A DNA stretch of 64,000 nucleotides. It comes from Scenedesmus sp. ARA3 (Eukaryota > Chlorophyta > Chlorophyceae > Sphaeropleales > Scenedesmaceae). Shown here piece by piece: positions 1 to 12,200 of the stretch (positions are counted from its first letter, which is position 1; each line of letters opens with the position of its first letter). Under the pieces are notes generated by a model, which saw only the letters and a list, made by a program, of their open reading frames with translations, ran no database searches and was not told where the DNA came from. Where the stretch lies: the NCBI GenBank assembly GCA_004335835.1, contig RWJK01001828.1, positions 117,140 to 181,139 of the forward strand, given 5' to 3'. The translations under genes and the position numbers were made by a program.

Positions 1-78
1 TCATTCATTCATTCATTCATTCATTCATTCATTCATTCATTCATTCATTCATTCATTCATTCAGTCAGTCAGTCAGTG
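1..78. repeat. Tetranucleotide microsatellite at the left edge
   Basis: About 15 perfect copies of a TCAT unit are followed by four copies of CAGT. It abuts the 3' part of the hydrolase gene, whose remaining exons must lie beyond the window, so this may be an intronic microsatellite or a contig end. Confidence 0.95.
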
Positions 79-2541
79 ACCAACAACATGAAGCATGGTA
101 GCCAGTGCAGCGTACATGTTGCAGCGTATATCGCTCGTGCTACAGTTAAAGATTCCACCCAGAGCACAGCATTCAGCACAAGCAGGGGACGCAAACGCTG
201 GATGCAGTGCAGATACAAGCAGCTCGCCAAGATCTTGCTGCTGCTGCTGCTGGTGCTGCTGCTGCTGCAAATGCTGCTTGTGCTGCTGCTGCTGTGGCGG
301 CAGTTACCTTTCACCGCCAGATTGCTTCTACTGCTGCTGCCACCACGGCTGCTTCCACACTCCAGACCCCAAATTATGCTGCTGCCGCTGCTCATTTCAA
401 CCGGAGCCACCTCATCCACAATGCCGGTTCCCGGCTTCCCCTGACCAGTATGCGACCCATGGCCCCTGCCGCCTCAATGCGCAGCTCCTCGGGCAGGTTG
501 CCCAACCTTTGTGCTGATGCTGCTGTTACGGCTGCCGTTACCGTCGAAAAGCAAACTGCTGTGCTGCTGCTTCTGTCCATATCTGGATGAAAGGTCCTGC
601 TGCTTCGCCTGACCTCAACTGGCGCCACCTCATCTACAACGCCGTTGCCAGGCTCGCCCCTAACTAGGTTGCGCCCCATGGCGCCAGCTGCCCCAATGCA
701 CCGCAGAGCACAGGCCTTAACAACGGTCCTTGTACTGTTGCCACTGCTGTGACTGTCTGGAAGCAAGCTGCTGTGCTGCTGCTTCCCTTAAACAGGCAAA
801 GCGTCCTGCTGCTGCTGCTGCTTCTCCCCCTCACCTCAACCGAAGCCACCTCATCCACGATGCCATTTCCTGGCTCCCCTCTGATCAAGATGCGCCCCAT
901 GGCCCCTGCTGCCCCTTGCAACTGCAGCTACTGTTCAACATCCTGCTGCTGCTGCTGCTGCTCCCCCTCACCTCAATCGGAGCCACCTCATCTACAATGC
1001 CATTGCCAGGCTCCCCTCTGATCAGAATGCGCCCCATGGCCCCTACTGCTCCAATGCGCAGCTCCTCAGGCAGGTTACCCCTGCAGGCCTTTGCGGGGTG
1101 CAGGTCAGACAGGTCTGCCTTGTGTGCCTCCATGGTGTGCACCACTGCTATGCCTGCTGCGCGGCAGGCTGCCAGCAGCTTGGCTGCAGGGGGCAGGCAG
1201 GCCTGCAGGGCAGCGAAGGGCGGCAGGCGAGCAGGCAGCCAAAGGTTCACTCTTCATCCTTGTCAACAATCCTCACATAGGAGGCCTCAGGTGCATCAAG
1301 CAGCAGCAGCGCAAAGAGAAGCACACACCACGCTGCAGTCCCACTTCACATCATCTCAAAGATGTATCCTTCGTCCTCTGCCCCCTCACCTGTAGCTGGC
1401 TCAGGTCCTGCCCAGGGCCGCTCCAAGGCCCCCCTCAAGCAGAAAGCCCTTCTGGAAGTCAACCATGACCAGCGCTGATCAACACAACTGAAATTGTCTT
1501 ACACCACCCGCAACACATGCAAGTCACAGCCACACAGCACAAATTACACCAATAATCGCCTGAGCATGCAGCAGCAGCAGCACAAACAGGAGCATTTGTC
1601 ATATTAGAGTCAAACTTTCTTCCTTATACTCATACCCTCACCTGCAGGTGGCTCAGGTCGTTGCCCAGGGCACCACCAAAGCCTCCCTCACACAAAAAGT
1701 CCTTCTGAAAGTCAATCATGACCAGTGCTGCCTTGCGCAGTGGCAGGCTGTACGCATACGGCTGCGCAGGCACCTCCACCGTCACGTCTCTTGCAGGAAC
1801 GCTTGCAGGAACGCTTGCAGGAACGCTTGCAGGAACGCTTGCAGGAGGGCTTGCAGGAACGCTTGCAGCAGCAGATGCCGTGTCCAGGCCGTTCGGCTGT
1901 GCAGCTGCAGGACTGCTCTTGCTGCTGCTGACTTTGGTGAGTGCATGCATGAGTGCGGTGGAGTCTGCAACTGCGCCAAAGACACCTCCCTGCTTCTGCA
2001 CCATACTGATGGCTGCTGCGTGGTTGGCAGGATCAGTCGCAGCTGTGCAGTCTGCAGGCAGCACAAGGCATGAGCAGCAGCACTTGTCTGCAGCAAGATT
2101 GTGTGACAATGGTTTGGCGGCAGCGCTATCGGTATGCCTGAAGCCCTGAGCACAGAGACACGTTGCTAGGTAGATAGGCATCTCAGCCACCAGCTGCACC
2201 AGCTCGATCAACATGCGTGCTGCCAGCGCACATGCTAGCAGTGTAACAAGTTTCTGATCAACATGCGTGCTGCCAGCGCACATGCTAGCAGTGTGGCAAT
2301 TTTTTGATCAACATGCGTGCTGCCAACGCACATGCTAGCAGTGTGGCAGTTTTTCAACAGCGCTTCACATGAAGCCATGCATATGTGATCCCTGCGTGCA
2401 CACATGACTACTGTCGCAGAGGCAATCATGACAGCAGCTGCCAACAATAACTGGGTGTGCTGCAAGCTCACCAGTCAGCAGCAGACACTCGTAGCCCCTG
2501 TCATTGGCCTCACGCATGGTGGTGTGCACACACCTGCGGCT

Positions 2542-2579
<38 letters not shown>

Positions 2580-3160
2580 GAAGAGCGCAATCAGTCTGCG
2601 CCTCTGTTAGCAGCTGAAGGCAGCAGTCACCACAACAATGCTGTGTGGCTAGCACACCTTTCCTGGCAAGCTGGGCCAAACGCTGGCTGGTGTACAACTG
2701 TGCATCTTTGCAACTGCTTATCTTTGCAACTGCTTATGCACCCTGCCACGACATGAAGCACAAGCGGCAGCAAATCAAAGCTGCCAGCAGACGGTGTGCT
2801 GCTGCTCACACATCTGTGGTGACTCCAGCCAGGATGATGTTGCGGATGCCTCTGCAGCGCAGCATGAGGTCCAGATCTGCACCACAGGGCAGCAACAAGC
2901 AGCACAGCAGCACATCAATAACTCAGTTACTTACACGTGTTCCATGTGTTACGGAACCATCTGTAACGGAACCAAGCAGCAGCAAACCAACGAGGCAGAG
3001 AGCACAAGCAATCAATTCAGGACAGCTAGGTAGCTCAGGCAGGGACTAAAGAGCAAGTTGCGCGGCAGACGGGCGGCGCTGCGCACCTGTCGCGCAGAAG
3101 GATCCTTTGCCTGGCTTGTCAATGACCACCTCTCCCTCCAGCGGCGCCAGCTCCTGCAGG

Positions 3161-3208
<48 letters not shown>

Positions 3209-3478
3209 CAGTAGGAGCAGAAGTTGAACACACAGCAGCTGCAACTGGCAGGCACATTGTGCTGTGACCAACAAATGGATGATCCTGAGACGCTCATGCC
3301 ATGCCGGCCTCATCAGTTGGTCAAACATTGGTCAAACCCTGGTCAAACTTTGGTCAAACGTGAACTAGGGTGCAGCAGCGTACGGCGTACCTCGATGATC
3401 TCCCAGCCTGGCTCCCCCCTCACCAGCAGCCTGCTGCCTGAGGGGCCTGCCTCGCCAATGGCGGCACCTGGCAGCAAT

Positions 3479-3527
<49 letters not shown>

Positions 3528-3816
3528 CCAGGTGACAGCCACGTATGCGTCCTCACAACAGTGCTTCTTTGACATGCATCAGCAGCTCGACCAAAGCTAT
3601 CCACAGCTTCAATTCTGCAGCAAGACATACCCCAGGTGAGCCAGGCCACTGCAGATGCATAGGGCAGCCATGGTGCCTCAGCTCTCACCGATCTGCTTTG
3701 AGCGCCAGTGCTTGTTTGCGGGAAGGTCGCTCAGGTCGGGCCTGTGGCCCTCGCGAGTGTGCATGACAGTGAATCCACCAGCACGGCATGCAGCCAACAC
3801 ACGCCTGCAACAGCAG

Positions 3817-3866
<50 letters not shown>

Positions 3867-5049
3867 TTAGTGCATACTTTGTGTGTGCATGACAGTGAAG
3901 CCACCCGCACGGCATGCAGCCAACACACGCCTGGGATGGAGCAGCAGCAGCGAGGACAGCAACACAATGAGCACTGTTTGACGACTGCTGGATGGCAAAA
4001 GCAGCGGCAGGCGCGCAACCAGCACTGACAGCAACACACGCAATCTCAGCAGGGAGTATGATGGAAACGACAGATTCATGCATAAAGCAAACCATGAATG
4101 CGCTACCAACAGTATTCAAGGTGGGAGAGTTACATGTGGGTCTTGCCACCATCTTCAATGGTAATGATGTGCTGCAGCGCGAGACCTCAAAAACAAGGCT
4201 TGCTTGAACTGCAGCAGCTTCCATTGCGCCTGCAAGTGTGTGGCACTCACTTGATTGGCTCAATGGGTGCGCGTGTGAGACTGATATCATAGCCTGCACA
4301 AGCACAGGCACAAAACAACAGCGGACCTAGTCAGGTCAAGCAGAATGCTACTCGCATTCATTCAATAGCGTCTGCAATACACCAGGCAACCACTCACAGC
4401 AGTGTTTGTTGGCATGCAACAGTTGCAGCGTCACCAGGTGTAACAAATGACAAAGCCGCAGTATCAGCAGCAGCAGCAGCGCAGGTTGTGATGCCTAAGG
4501 TGGGATGTGCACTACAAGTCGCTCTGCAAGCGGCATGTGCTTGTTACATGGGGTGTCAGTAACAAACCAAACAGTGTCTGGCCCTCACCCATGCAATCAA
4601 CGTAGCCGCCCTTGCCACAGAAATCCACCTGAAGCACCCACAGCAGCCGCACACGAGTAAGTTGAACTCTAATAAATGTTTTGGACAAACTTGGTGCACA
4701 GCAGTCTTGCACAGCCAGCGCCGCACGCTGCTGCAAGCAAGGCTGCTGCTGCAGCCGCTACATGTGCAGCTGCTTGTCACATTCTGCCATAGTCCAACAA
4801 GGGCAGGCCACATTACACATTACGCCAGACCGTATGCGAGTGGCGCTGAGGCAGCAGCACTGCGGCGCAAGTGCTGCAAAGACACAGCGCTGCCACAGCT
4901 GCGCTCTAACACTGCGTGCGCAATGCTGCGTGCACATGAGACGATGAGCTGCTTATGCTGTATACCTGCATGTCAATGACGATCAGGGCTGTGTTCTCGG
5001 GGCGCAGGTCTCCATCAAAGGGCCAAGCATAGGGTTTGGAGCCCTCCAT
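1..5049 (-). CDS. Tandem-domain isochorismatase-family cysteine hydrolase (biuret/ureidoacrylate hydrolase-like), partial
   Basis: Minus-strand exons read as 4966-5049, 4589-4628, 4251-4293, 3689-3804, 3391-3467, 3087-3153, 2810-2876, 2472-2533, 1642-2051 and 972-1202, with consistent phases; later exons lie left of the window. Domain 1 starts [13 protein letters not shown] and carries the family's catalytic Asp ([13 protein letters not shown]), Lys (IDKPGKGSF) and Cys (TTDVCVHTT). It most resembles biuret hydrolase and RutB-type amidohydrolases, which cleave C-N bonds of small ureides. The exon 1642-2051 runs without a stop from the end of domain 1 ([11 protein letters not shown]), through a PASV-repeat linker, into a second domain start ([14 protein letters not shown]). 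Exon 972-1202 continues domain 2 ([31 protein letters not shown]). The Lys and Cys of domain 2 are not in the window. The gene is divergent from the purine permease. The substrate is inferred from family only; a general isochorismatase-like hydrolase is the alternative. Confidence 0.85.
393..920 (-). repeat. Three diverged copies of the 3' part of hydrolase exon 972-1202
   Basis: Copies at about 393-480, 605-700 and 832-920 repeat the segment coding [11 protein letters not shown] plus VDEV, downstream (in transcription) of the intact exon. The two nearer copies keep a GT after the Glu codon; in the farthest the donor is mutated. Each carries a different set of substitutions. They look like pseudo-exons inside an intron. 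Confidence 0.85.
1386..1470 (-). repeat. Degenerate copy of the 3' part of hydrolase exon 1642-2051
   Basis: It matches the sequence coding [12 protein letters not shown] through the donor, with several substitutions, and lies in the following intron. The donor GT is kept. Confidence 0.8.
1791..1868. repeat. 12-bp coding minisatellite in the interdomain linker
   Basis: About six copies of GCAGGAACGCTT in frame code a Pro-Ala-Ser-Val repeat on the minus strand, forming the flexible linker between the two hydrolase domains. Confidence 0.9.
2206..2355. repeat. Three ~50-bp intronic tandem repeats
   Basis: Three near-identical units beginning GATCAACATGCGTGCTGCCA lie in the intron between hydrolase exons 2472-2533 and 1642-2051. 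Confidence 0.9.
2541..3867 (-). repeat. Four acceptor-proximal (CTG)n tracts, sense strand of the hydrolase gene
   Basis: Plus-strand CAG runs at about 2541-2574, 3166-3203, 3481-3530 and 3823-3867 each lie within about 10-20 bases of a 3' splice site (exons starting 2533, 3153, 3467 and 3804). On the transcribed strand they are CTG runs in polypyrimidine-tract position. Confidence 0.85.
3317..3362. repeat. GGTCAAAC minisatellite
   Basis: Four spaced copies of TGGTCAAAC(N) lie in the intron after hydrolase exon 3391-3467. Related arrays occur at 7868-7913, 19405-19560 and 32988-33160. Confidence 0.85.
3885..3933 (-). repeat. Copy of the 5' part of hydrolase exon 3689-3804
   Basis: It repeats the segment starting at the acceptor and coding about 16 residues up to VMHT, upstream in transcription of the intact exon. 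Confidence 0.8.
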
Positions 5050-6323
5050 GGTGTGCTGACAGCGCTGCTGCTTCCCTTTTCTCAACTGTAATTGAAGGCA
5101 ACCAGTGCTGGCGTGGCTGCTGAAAGAAGAGCTGAAAACCTGCGGTAAAAGCAGCAGCGGAAGCAGAAGCAACAGCAGAAGGCACAGATGATGATGTTAC
5201 CCTGGCTGGCGAGCTGCAAGAGGCGGAATGGAAGCAAAGCGCTGAACGCAGTGTTCATACACTGCTGCTGCTCCTGCCACCACTGCCCACTGCTGCCACT
5301 GCTGCTGTTGCCGGTGCAACTGGTCCCCACGCTGTCAAGTGTGATTTAACACTTTGAATTCTGTGCGAAATGGCTCTGGAAGCACAAGGTGCGGCGAAGT
5401 AGCACCCCACAGCAGGTGAGCGGCAGGTGAACTTCTCTGTAGCCACCGGCCGTTTGCACGTGCGTTATTTGCATATAAAACTAGTGGGTATTTAACATGC
5501 CGATTGCAGTGAGCTAATGCCTCACCAAGCGCGCTGGTGCACAGTTCGAGGCCTTGCGGTGTCACTTGTCTGCGATGCCGTGTACTTGTTCGCTGTTTAG
5601 GCTCATAGAAGACGAAATACAGGGCTTGGTTGTCGAATCAAGGCGCCTTTGGCTAGAACTTGGACTAGGGCTTTCACCTTGGCGATGTTAGAGCCCGTTA
5701 GGGCTTTGCCTCGGCCAGCATTGTGCACATCCTGATAACGCTGAGAAGAGTTTTCTGCCGTCTGTTTCGTTGGCCATCTGTTCAAGCGCAGGCTGAGAAG
5801 CAGGGTAGCACCAGCAGTGCCAAAACACCCCTACTCTAATTTGCGATCGCTCTGCACGTGGAGTCGCTCTCAATAAATGGGTAAGTTGATGAGGCGTTTC
5901 AGTGTGCAGCTGATGCAAGGCCTCGAGCTCCATCTGCAGTTCGACGTGCTCACATGGCCTGAAAGTACAGGGTCACGTGGGCCAGTACGCTTGCCCGGCG
6001 CTTCAATCACATCGATCTATCCAACAAACAGATACTGTGGCACTCGGACAGGCCATCAAGCCGCTCCTGAAATCTCTTGCAGTGTGAACTCAGCGAGGCA
6101 TGCCACTCGAACTCGCAAGAGGGCACAGCAGCGCATTCATCATTAGCTGCATTCACACAATACTGTCGTGCAGAGCTCAGTGCATGCTGGCGTACGGCCA
6201 GTGATTCGGCATCGACCACTCCTGCTCCCACACTGACGTGTGCCTGCTGTTCTGCACCCCTGCTGCTGCCCTGCTGTCCCTGCCTGCTTGCACATTGCTC
6301 CTGCTGCAGATGCAAAGGACGCC
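5050..6323. promoter_or_regulatory. Divergent intergenic region between hydrolase and purine permease
   Basis: About 1.27 kb separates the two divergent start codons and contains no convincing coding exon. It should hold both promoters and 5' UTRs. No TATA box or named operator could be assigned with confidence. Confidence 0.5.
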
Positions 6324-6798
6324 ATGATGGGCCCAGAAGGCAGTAAGCCTTCCATCAGCAAGGTGCGGGGGCCTCCCCCAAGCAACCCAGTGGCCCGCTT
6401 TGGCGAGCGGGTGTTCAAGGTGCACAGCAGGGGGTCCACATGGATGGCTGAGATCAGGTGAGAGCAGCAGCTGGCATGGCATGGCAGCAGGGTGGGCTTC
6501 GTCTGAACTCGCAAGCCTCCACAGGCGGCTTGTGAGACGTGCTATTCCTCACCTTGCACTGCTATGAGGAGCAAGAGCGTGCCGGGACAGAACGAATAGC
6601 CGAGGTTTGCCAGGCATGTGCGCAGTGCATGCAACAGGAGTGCGCAATCACCAGCAGCCTGATACAAACATTGTAGCAACTCGCATGGCGCTGGTGACAG
6701 TTGTCTTCATCGTGCCTGCTGCTGCTTTGCTCTGGGTGCCTCCTGCTGTTGCCGTCCTCTACTGCCAACCCGTGCTGCTGTTGTTGCTGCTGCTGCTG

Positions 6799-6845
<47 letters not shown>

Positions 6846-9209
6846 GCTGGCTGCGTGCTGTTCATGACGTCAGCATACATCCTGTTCCTCAACCCTCTGG
6901 TGAGCGCCACAGCTGCGACCACTTCCATCTGCTTCACATGCTAAAAATATCTGAAAACTCCATGTTAACAGCTGCTGTGGCACAACAAAGTGTCTCCCGG
7001 CAGCACGTGTGCTGGCACGCGGTGTGCTGCTGTGGCTGCTGCACGACACTTTCAGCGGACGTGTTCAAGTTGTGGCATGCGGCTTGTGTACAGAGCTTAC
7101 AGGTGGTACTTGTGCATGCACTCCTGCTGACTCATGTGCGGCCGCTGGCACAGCGACGTGGTGTGAACGTCATTTGCATCTATGTTTAGCATATTACACA
7201 TCCACATTTGCGTGCTCGCATGCGCCTGGCGCTGCAGATCCTGTCTGGCGCTAGCAACGGCTTCAACACCGGCATGCCCAAGCAGGACATTGTGCTGGCA
7301 ACAGCAGTGGCCACGGCAGTAGCCACGGCAACCATGGGTAAGTGGGTGAGGGAGGAAGGGGGTTGCCCGCACTGCATAGCAGGCCGCGAACTGCTGCACA
7401 GCATGCACTGCCACACCAACACCAACAGGTCCGCAATGTGTGTCTCACTAGTAGACAGGTGACCCATTAGCCATAGCAATAACACCAGTGGACACATGAT
7501 CTGTGATGCTGCCGCCGCCGCCGCTACTGCTGCTGTTTCCTGCAGGCATGGTGGCCAACTATCCATGGGTGAGTACTACCAGCAGGACACCACATCGACA
7601 ACAGTATGCAGCTGGATTTGGAGGATAGCGACAGCTTGAACCTCTGCTGCTGCAGCCAGTCACCGTGCCAGACACACGCACATTTGTGCCACCGGGCTCC
7701 TTATACAACAGCCAGCCAAGGATTGTCGACAGACAAGCAGGACACATGTTTCTGCGTATGCTAATGTCATTGCAGCAGCAGCTACGTAGCTGCGCAATCG
7801 TATACGACAGGAGCAGGCATGCAAGCACATCACAACACTCATCGCTTTTACTCCCTGCTGCTCTGTCACTTGGTCAACATCTGGTCAAACATTGGTCAAA
7901 CTTGGTCAAACATGACGCTGTCCTGCAGGTTGTCAGCACGCAGCTGGGCACCAACTCCTTCTTCGTCAATAACGTGCTCGGCGTGGAGAAGTGTGGGCAC
8001 CACGCCACAATGCAAGGCCCTGACAAAGCGTGCATGGGTGTGCCGTGCGCCTGCGTTCCTGCAAGCGCAACGAACATGACACTGGTGCCAGATGTGACGC
8101 TCAGCGGCGCATGTGCAGCAGATACGGCCAACATGTGCATGGGCACCAGGATTCCCTTTGAGCAGGGGCTGGCGTGTACCTTCTTGGAAGGACTTGTGTT
8201 CATCCTCATCTGTGTAACAGGTGCGCTGGAGTTATGTACAGCCATGTATGTCTTACCACTGCTGCTGGGAATGTGCTTGAGCCTCTCAATAGCTGCCGAG
8301 TGGCGTCCCTACCTTTGTTGGGGTGGATTTGAATAAGTTAAAGCTTGAGCGTCACAAACGCAGGTGTCACAGCAAGACAGCCACGGCGACTGCCAATGCC
8401 AACAGCTGCTGCTGCGGTGCTGCCCTGCAGGCCTGCGTGCGGTCATTATCCGCATGTTCCCCAAGTCTGTGCTGATGGCGGGGGCGGCAGGCATTGGCGT
8501 GTTCATCGCCTTTGTGGGCATGAAGGTGCGCGGGCGGTTCAGTAGGCTGTCATGCTCTTTGCCTGCTTCGGCTGCGTTACAAGCGGTTGTTAGTTTGTTT
8601 CCCACCTGCCCCACACAATGGCTGCAACGCTGGTGCAACGCTTGATGTGGAAACCCATGCCTGCAGCCAAGCATTTGGGCGTATAGATTTGTCCTTGTAC
8701 AAGTGTATTTTGGCTGCGGCAGTTTGTTGGTGGCTGCAGTCGCACAATGCAAGTTTACCTCTGCTTCCTTCATGGATGTCTACCACTGCCCCGTCAACTA
8801 GATATGTTGTGTGCCGGCAAATGTATGCCGTATTGTGCCAATCCATGTTTGGCTGCACCCTATGCTGCTGTTGTCCTGTGATGTGTTGCAGGATTCTGGG
8901 TTCATCGCTGCCGCGCCCTTCCCAACGCTCGTGGGCCTCAACACAGAGTGGCCGTACAAGCACGGTGAGCACAAAGCAGCATGGTTTGGCTGTGCTGCAT
9001 GGCCGGGAATGCATCCAAGCCCTGTGTAGAAGCTGTTATGTCAGCTAAAAACTGTGCTGCCAGACAATATTGTTATTATTACAATAAAAGCCGGCGCCCG
9101 TGGCTCATTGCCGTTGCGGCTGCCATTGCCGCCCCTGCCGTGATCACCACCACTGCCGCCGCCGCTGCTGCTGCTGCTGCTGCCGATGCTGCTGCTGCTG
9201 CTGCTGCCG

Positions 9210-9250
<41 letters not shown>

Positions 9251-12200
9251 TGCAGGCGGATGGGGAGCTAATGACTACCACAGCTGCATCGGCTTCAACT
9301 CCTGCACCATGTACTTTGACGGGCCACCTTACAGCGTGGTGTGCCCCTGGCTGGCGGTGGCAGGCCTGCTGGTCACATGTGAGCTGCCAGCTGATTCTCT
9401 ATGTTGTACATTTGTGTTTCCTTCCTCAAGAGCCTTGCATCGTGGCGGTGGCAGGCCTGCTGGTCACATGTGAGCTGCCAGCTGATTCTCTGTGTAGCAC
9501 ACTTATGTTCCCTTCCCAAAGAGCCTCGCATTGAGGCTGTGGTGGGCCTGCTGGTCACATGTGAGTGTCAGCTGCTCTGTGGTCACAAATGTGGCATGCT
9601 GTGTGGTAGGCCTGCTGTGTGGACTGTCAGCTGCTGTGGTGGGCCCCTGGCTGGTTGTGGCGGGCATGCTGGTTTACACATGTGGCCTGCTGTGTGGTCA
9701 CATGTGTTGTGTGCCCCTGGCTGGCGGTGGCAGGCCTGCTGGTCACATGTGAGTGTCAGCTGTTATGGCAGCCTGCAGCGCAGATATGCTGTTCTTTTTG
9801 GCGCAAATGCGATAGGACAGGATTGGGTTAGGGGTGTACTGTGGAGTCTTGCAGCACATGCGTGGCTGCAGTGGGCATGCTGGCATATGCTGGCCTCTGG
9901 AGTGCATCGACAATGTAGTCATCCCTCTTTGCCTGCTGCTGCTGTTTTGCAGGCGTGCTGCTGGTGTGGAACGTGAACGGTGCGTTCATCATCGGCATCT
10001 TCTTCACCATGTTTGCCAGCTGGGCCAAGTTCCCCCAGAAGATGTCTGAGGGAGGCCTGGTGCCCGACAAGGTGACAGTAACTTTAGTTCATGGGCTGTC
10101 TGTCGTGGATTACCGATGCACTGTTGCTGCACAATGTGCGTAGTCACAGGTTGAGGTGCAGATGCACGCCAGCAGCGCTGCGGTCAGTACGTGTGCTCAG
10201 AGCTGCAGCATGAATCATACAGCTGACGACCATGTTGAAGCACCAGGTGGGCAGCTGCTTGGTACTGGCAGACCCATGTGCTGCAAGCATCAAGCCTTCA
10301 GCAGACGCATCCAGGTGAATGATGTACGGCAGCGGGCGCGTTTGGCGCAAAGCAGTGACTGAGGCATTTGACCAGGTACTGACGAGAAGGAGGTGTGTGC
10401 ATGTGCAGGTTGTGGATGTGGCGCGCTTCACCAAGCGATTGCATCTGCAGCAAGCGGCAGAGCTGCTGAAACATGGCATGAACGGAATGCCGCTGCTTTG
10501 CCGCCATGCAGGTTGTGGATGTTGCTCGCTTCACCAAGACCGCTGGTGCTCTGGACTTTAACTGGGGAGCCAACACAGGTGTGTGCAGCTGCGCAGGCAT
10601 GCGTGACAAGTGTGTGCTGAGCAGCGCAGGCAGTCCTGGCCAGGTGCATCTCTCTGGGTCGAGGCTGCAGTCAGCGGCTCTTGGCTGCTCAACAAATGAA
10701 ACTGTTGAAACGATCAACAATTGCATGATCGTAAGCTGCCAAACACATGCCGTGTCTCGCAGGGGAGCTGATTGGCGCGCTGATGATGTTCCTGTACCTA
10801 GACCTGGTGGGCAGCAGGTGAGCGGCAGGGGCAGTGTGACATGGCGCCTGCTGAACCTCCAGCTGTCAGCCATGGTGGTTTTACCGTCCATGATGTTGAC
10901 AACTGTCTTGCTTGCCAGCAGCCCAGCAGCGGCTGGAAGGACGTGCGCAATGTGCCCCTGCTTTCCCCCTGGCAGCACAGCCTGAGCTACCCCTGCTCCC
11001 TGCCGTGTAGCCATGCCTGCTTCTGGCTGCAGCAGCTTCTGTGTTTTGCTACCTAAGTATATCTGCCCGTTCTGTGCTCCTGATCACCTGCTGCCCCGCA
11101 GCATCACCTTTGTGAGCCTGGGACAGATGGCCGGCGTGCTCAACAAAAAAGGAGACATGCCGCGCAGCAACATCGCCTTCCTGGCAGATGCCTTCGGCAC
11201 TACGCTGGGAGGCCTGCTAGGATCGTCTGCGCTGACCACGTATGTGGAGAGTGCTTCGGCAATGCGTGAGGGCGGCAGGACGGGCTTCACTGCGGTGGTG
11301 TGCTCGCTGTTCTTCCTGGCGAGCATCGCGCTGTGGTGAGTGATGATCTCTGCTGCTGCTGCTGCTGCTGCTGCTGCTTACCTGGTGTCGGGCACGGTGC
11401 TTTAGTAATTTGCAGCTTCAGCCACTTCTGAACGCCGCCTTAAGCCAAAATCGGCTGTGTTTGCTGCTGTCACTGTTCATCTGTGATGCCTCATCACCTC
11501 CTGAGCAGGCTTGCCCCCGCTGTCAGACACAAAATAAACATAACATAATATAACATAACAGTCGCTTCACACCCCTGCAGGCCGTTGTTCAGCTCCATCC
11601 CTTCAATCGCCACCGGCCCCATCCTGTGCCTCATTGGTGCAGTCATCTTTTTGGAGTCCAGAAAAAGCATAGGTAGATAAACCTGCCATATCATTACATC
11701 AAAGCTACCTGTTATTCACTGTTGGTGCAGGCCGCTGTTCAGCTCCATCCCCTCCATTGCCACCGGCCCCATCCTGTGCTTGATTGGTGCAGTCATCTTT
11801 TTGGAGTCCATACACGACATCACTTGGTCGGACATGACAGATGCAGTGCCCGCATTCACCACCATCATGGCCATGCCCTTCACGCACAACATTGCATACG
11901 GTGAGTACAGCTGTATTGGTAACTTGTAACTAGGGGACTTGATGGTGTTGAGTGCATGTGGTGCCTGCATTCACCAGCATCATGGCTATGCCCTTCACAC
12001 ACAACATCGCATACGGTGAGATGCAGCTGTTTATTATATCTGTCTGTTTTCGTCGAATTTGCCTGCGGGGCGTGCATTTGCTATTCTTTGAGGTAACACC
12101 GGCAGTGGATGGCAACGTCGACAACGCGCTAGGAAATCACAGGCACCGCCAGCAAGCAGACATGTGACTTTCAAATATATGTGTGCTTTCTGCCAGCCCC

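Noticed and set aside
76..590. Several overlapping open frames rich in Leu, Cys or Ala on both strands
   Set aside because: They are translations of the (CTG)n tract and of decayed exon copies in an intron; no frame has independent protein features.
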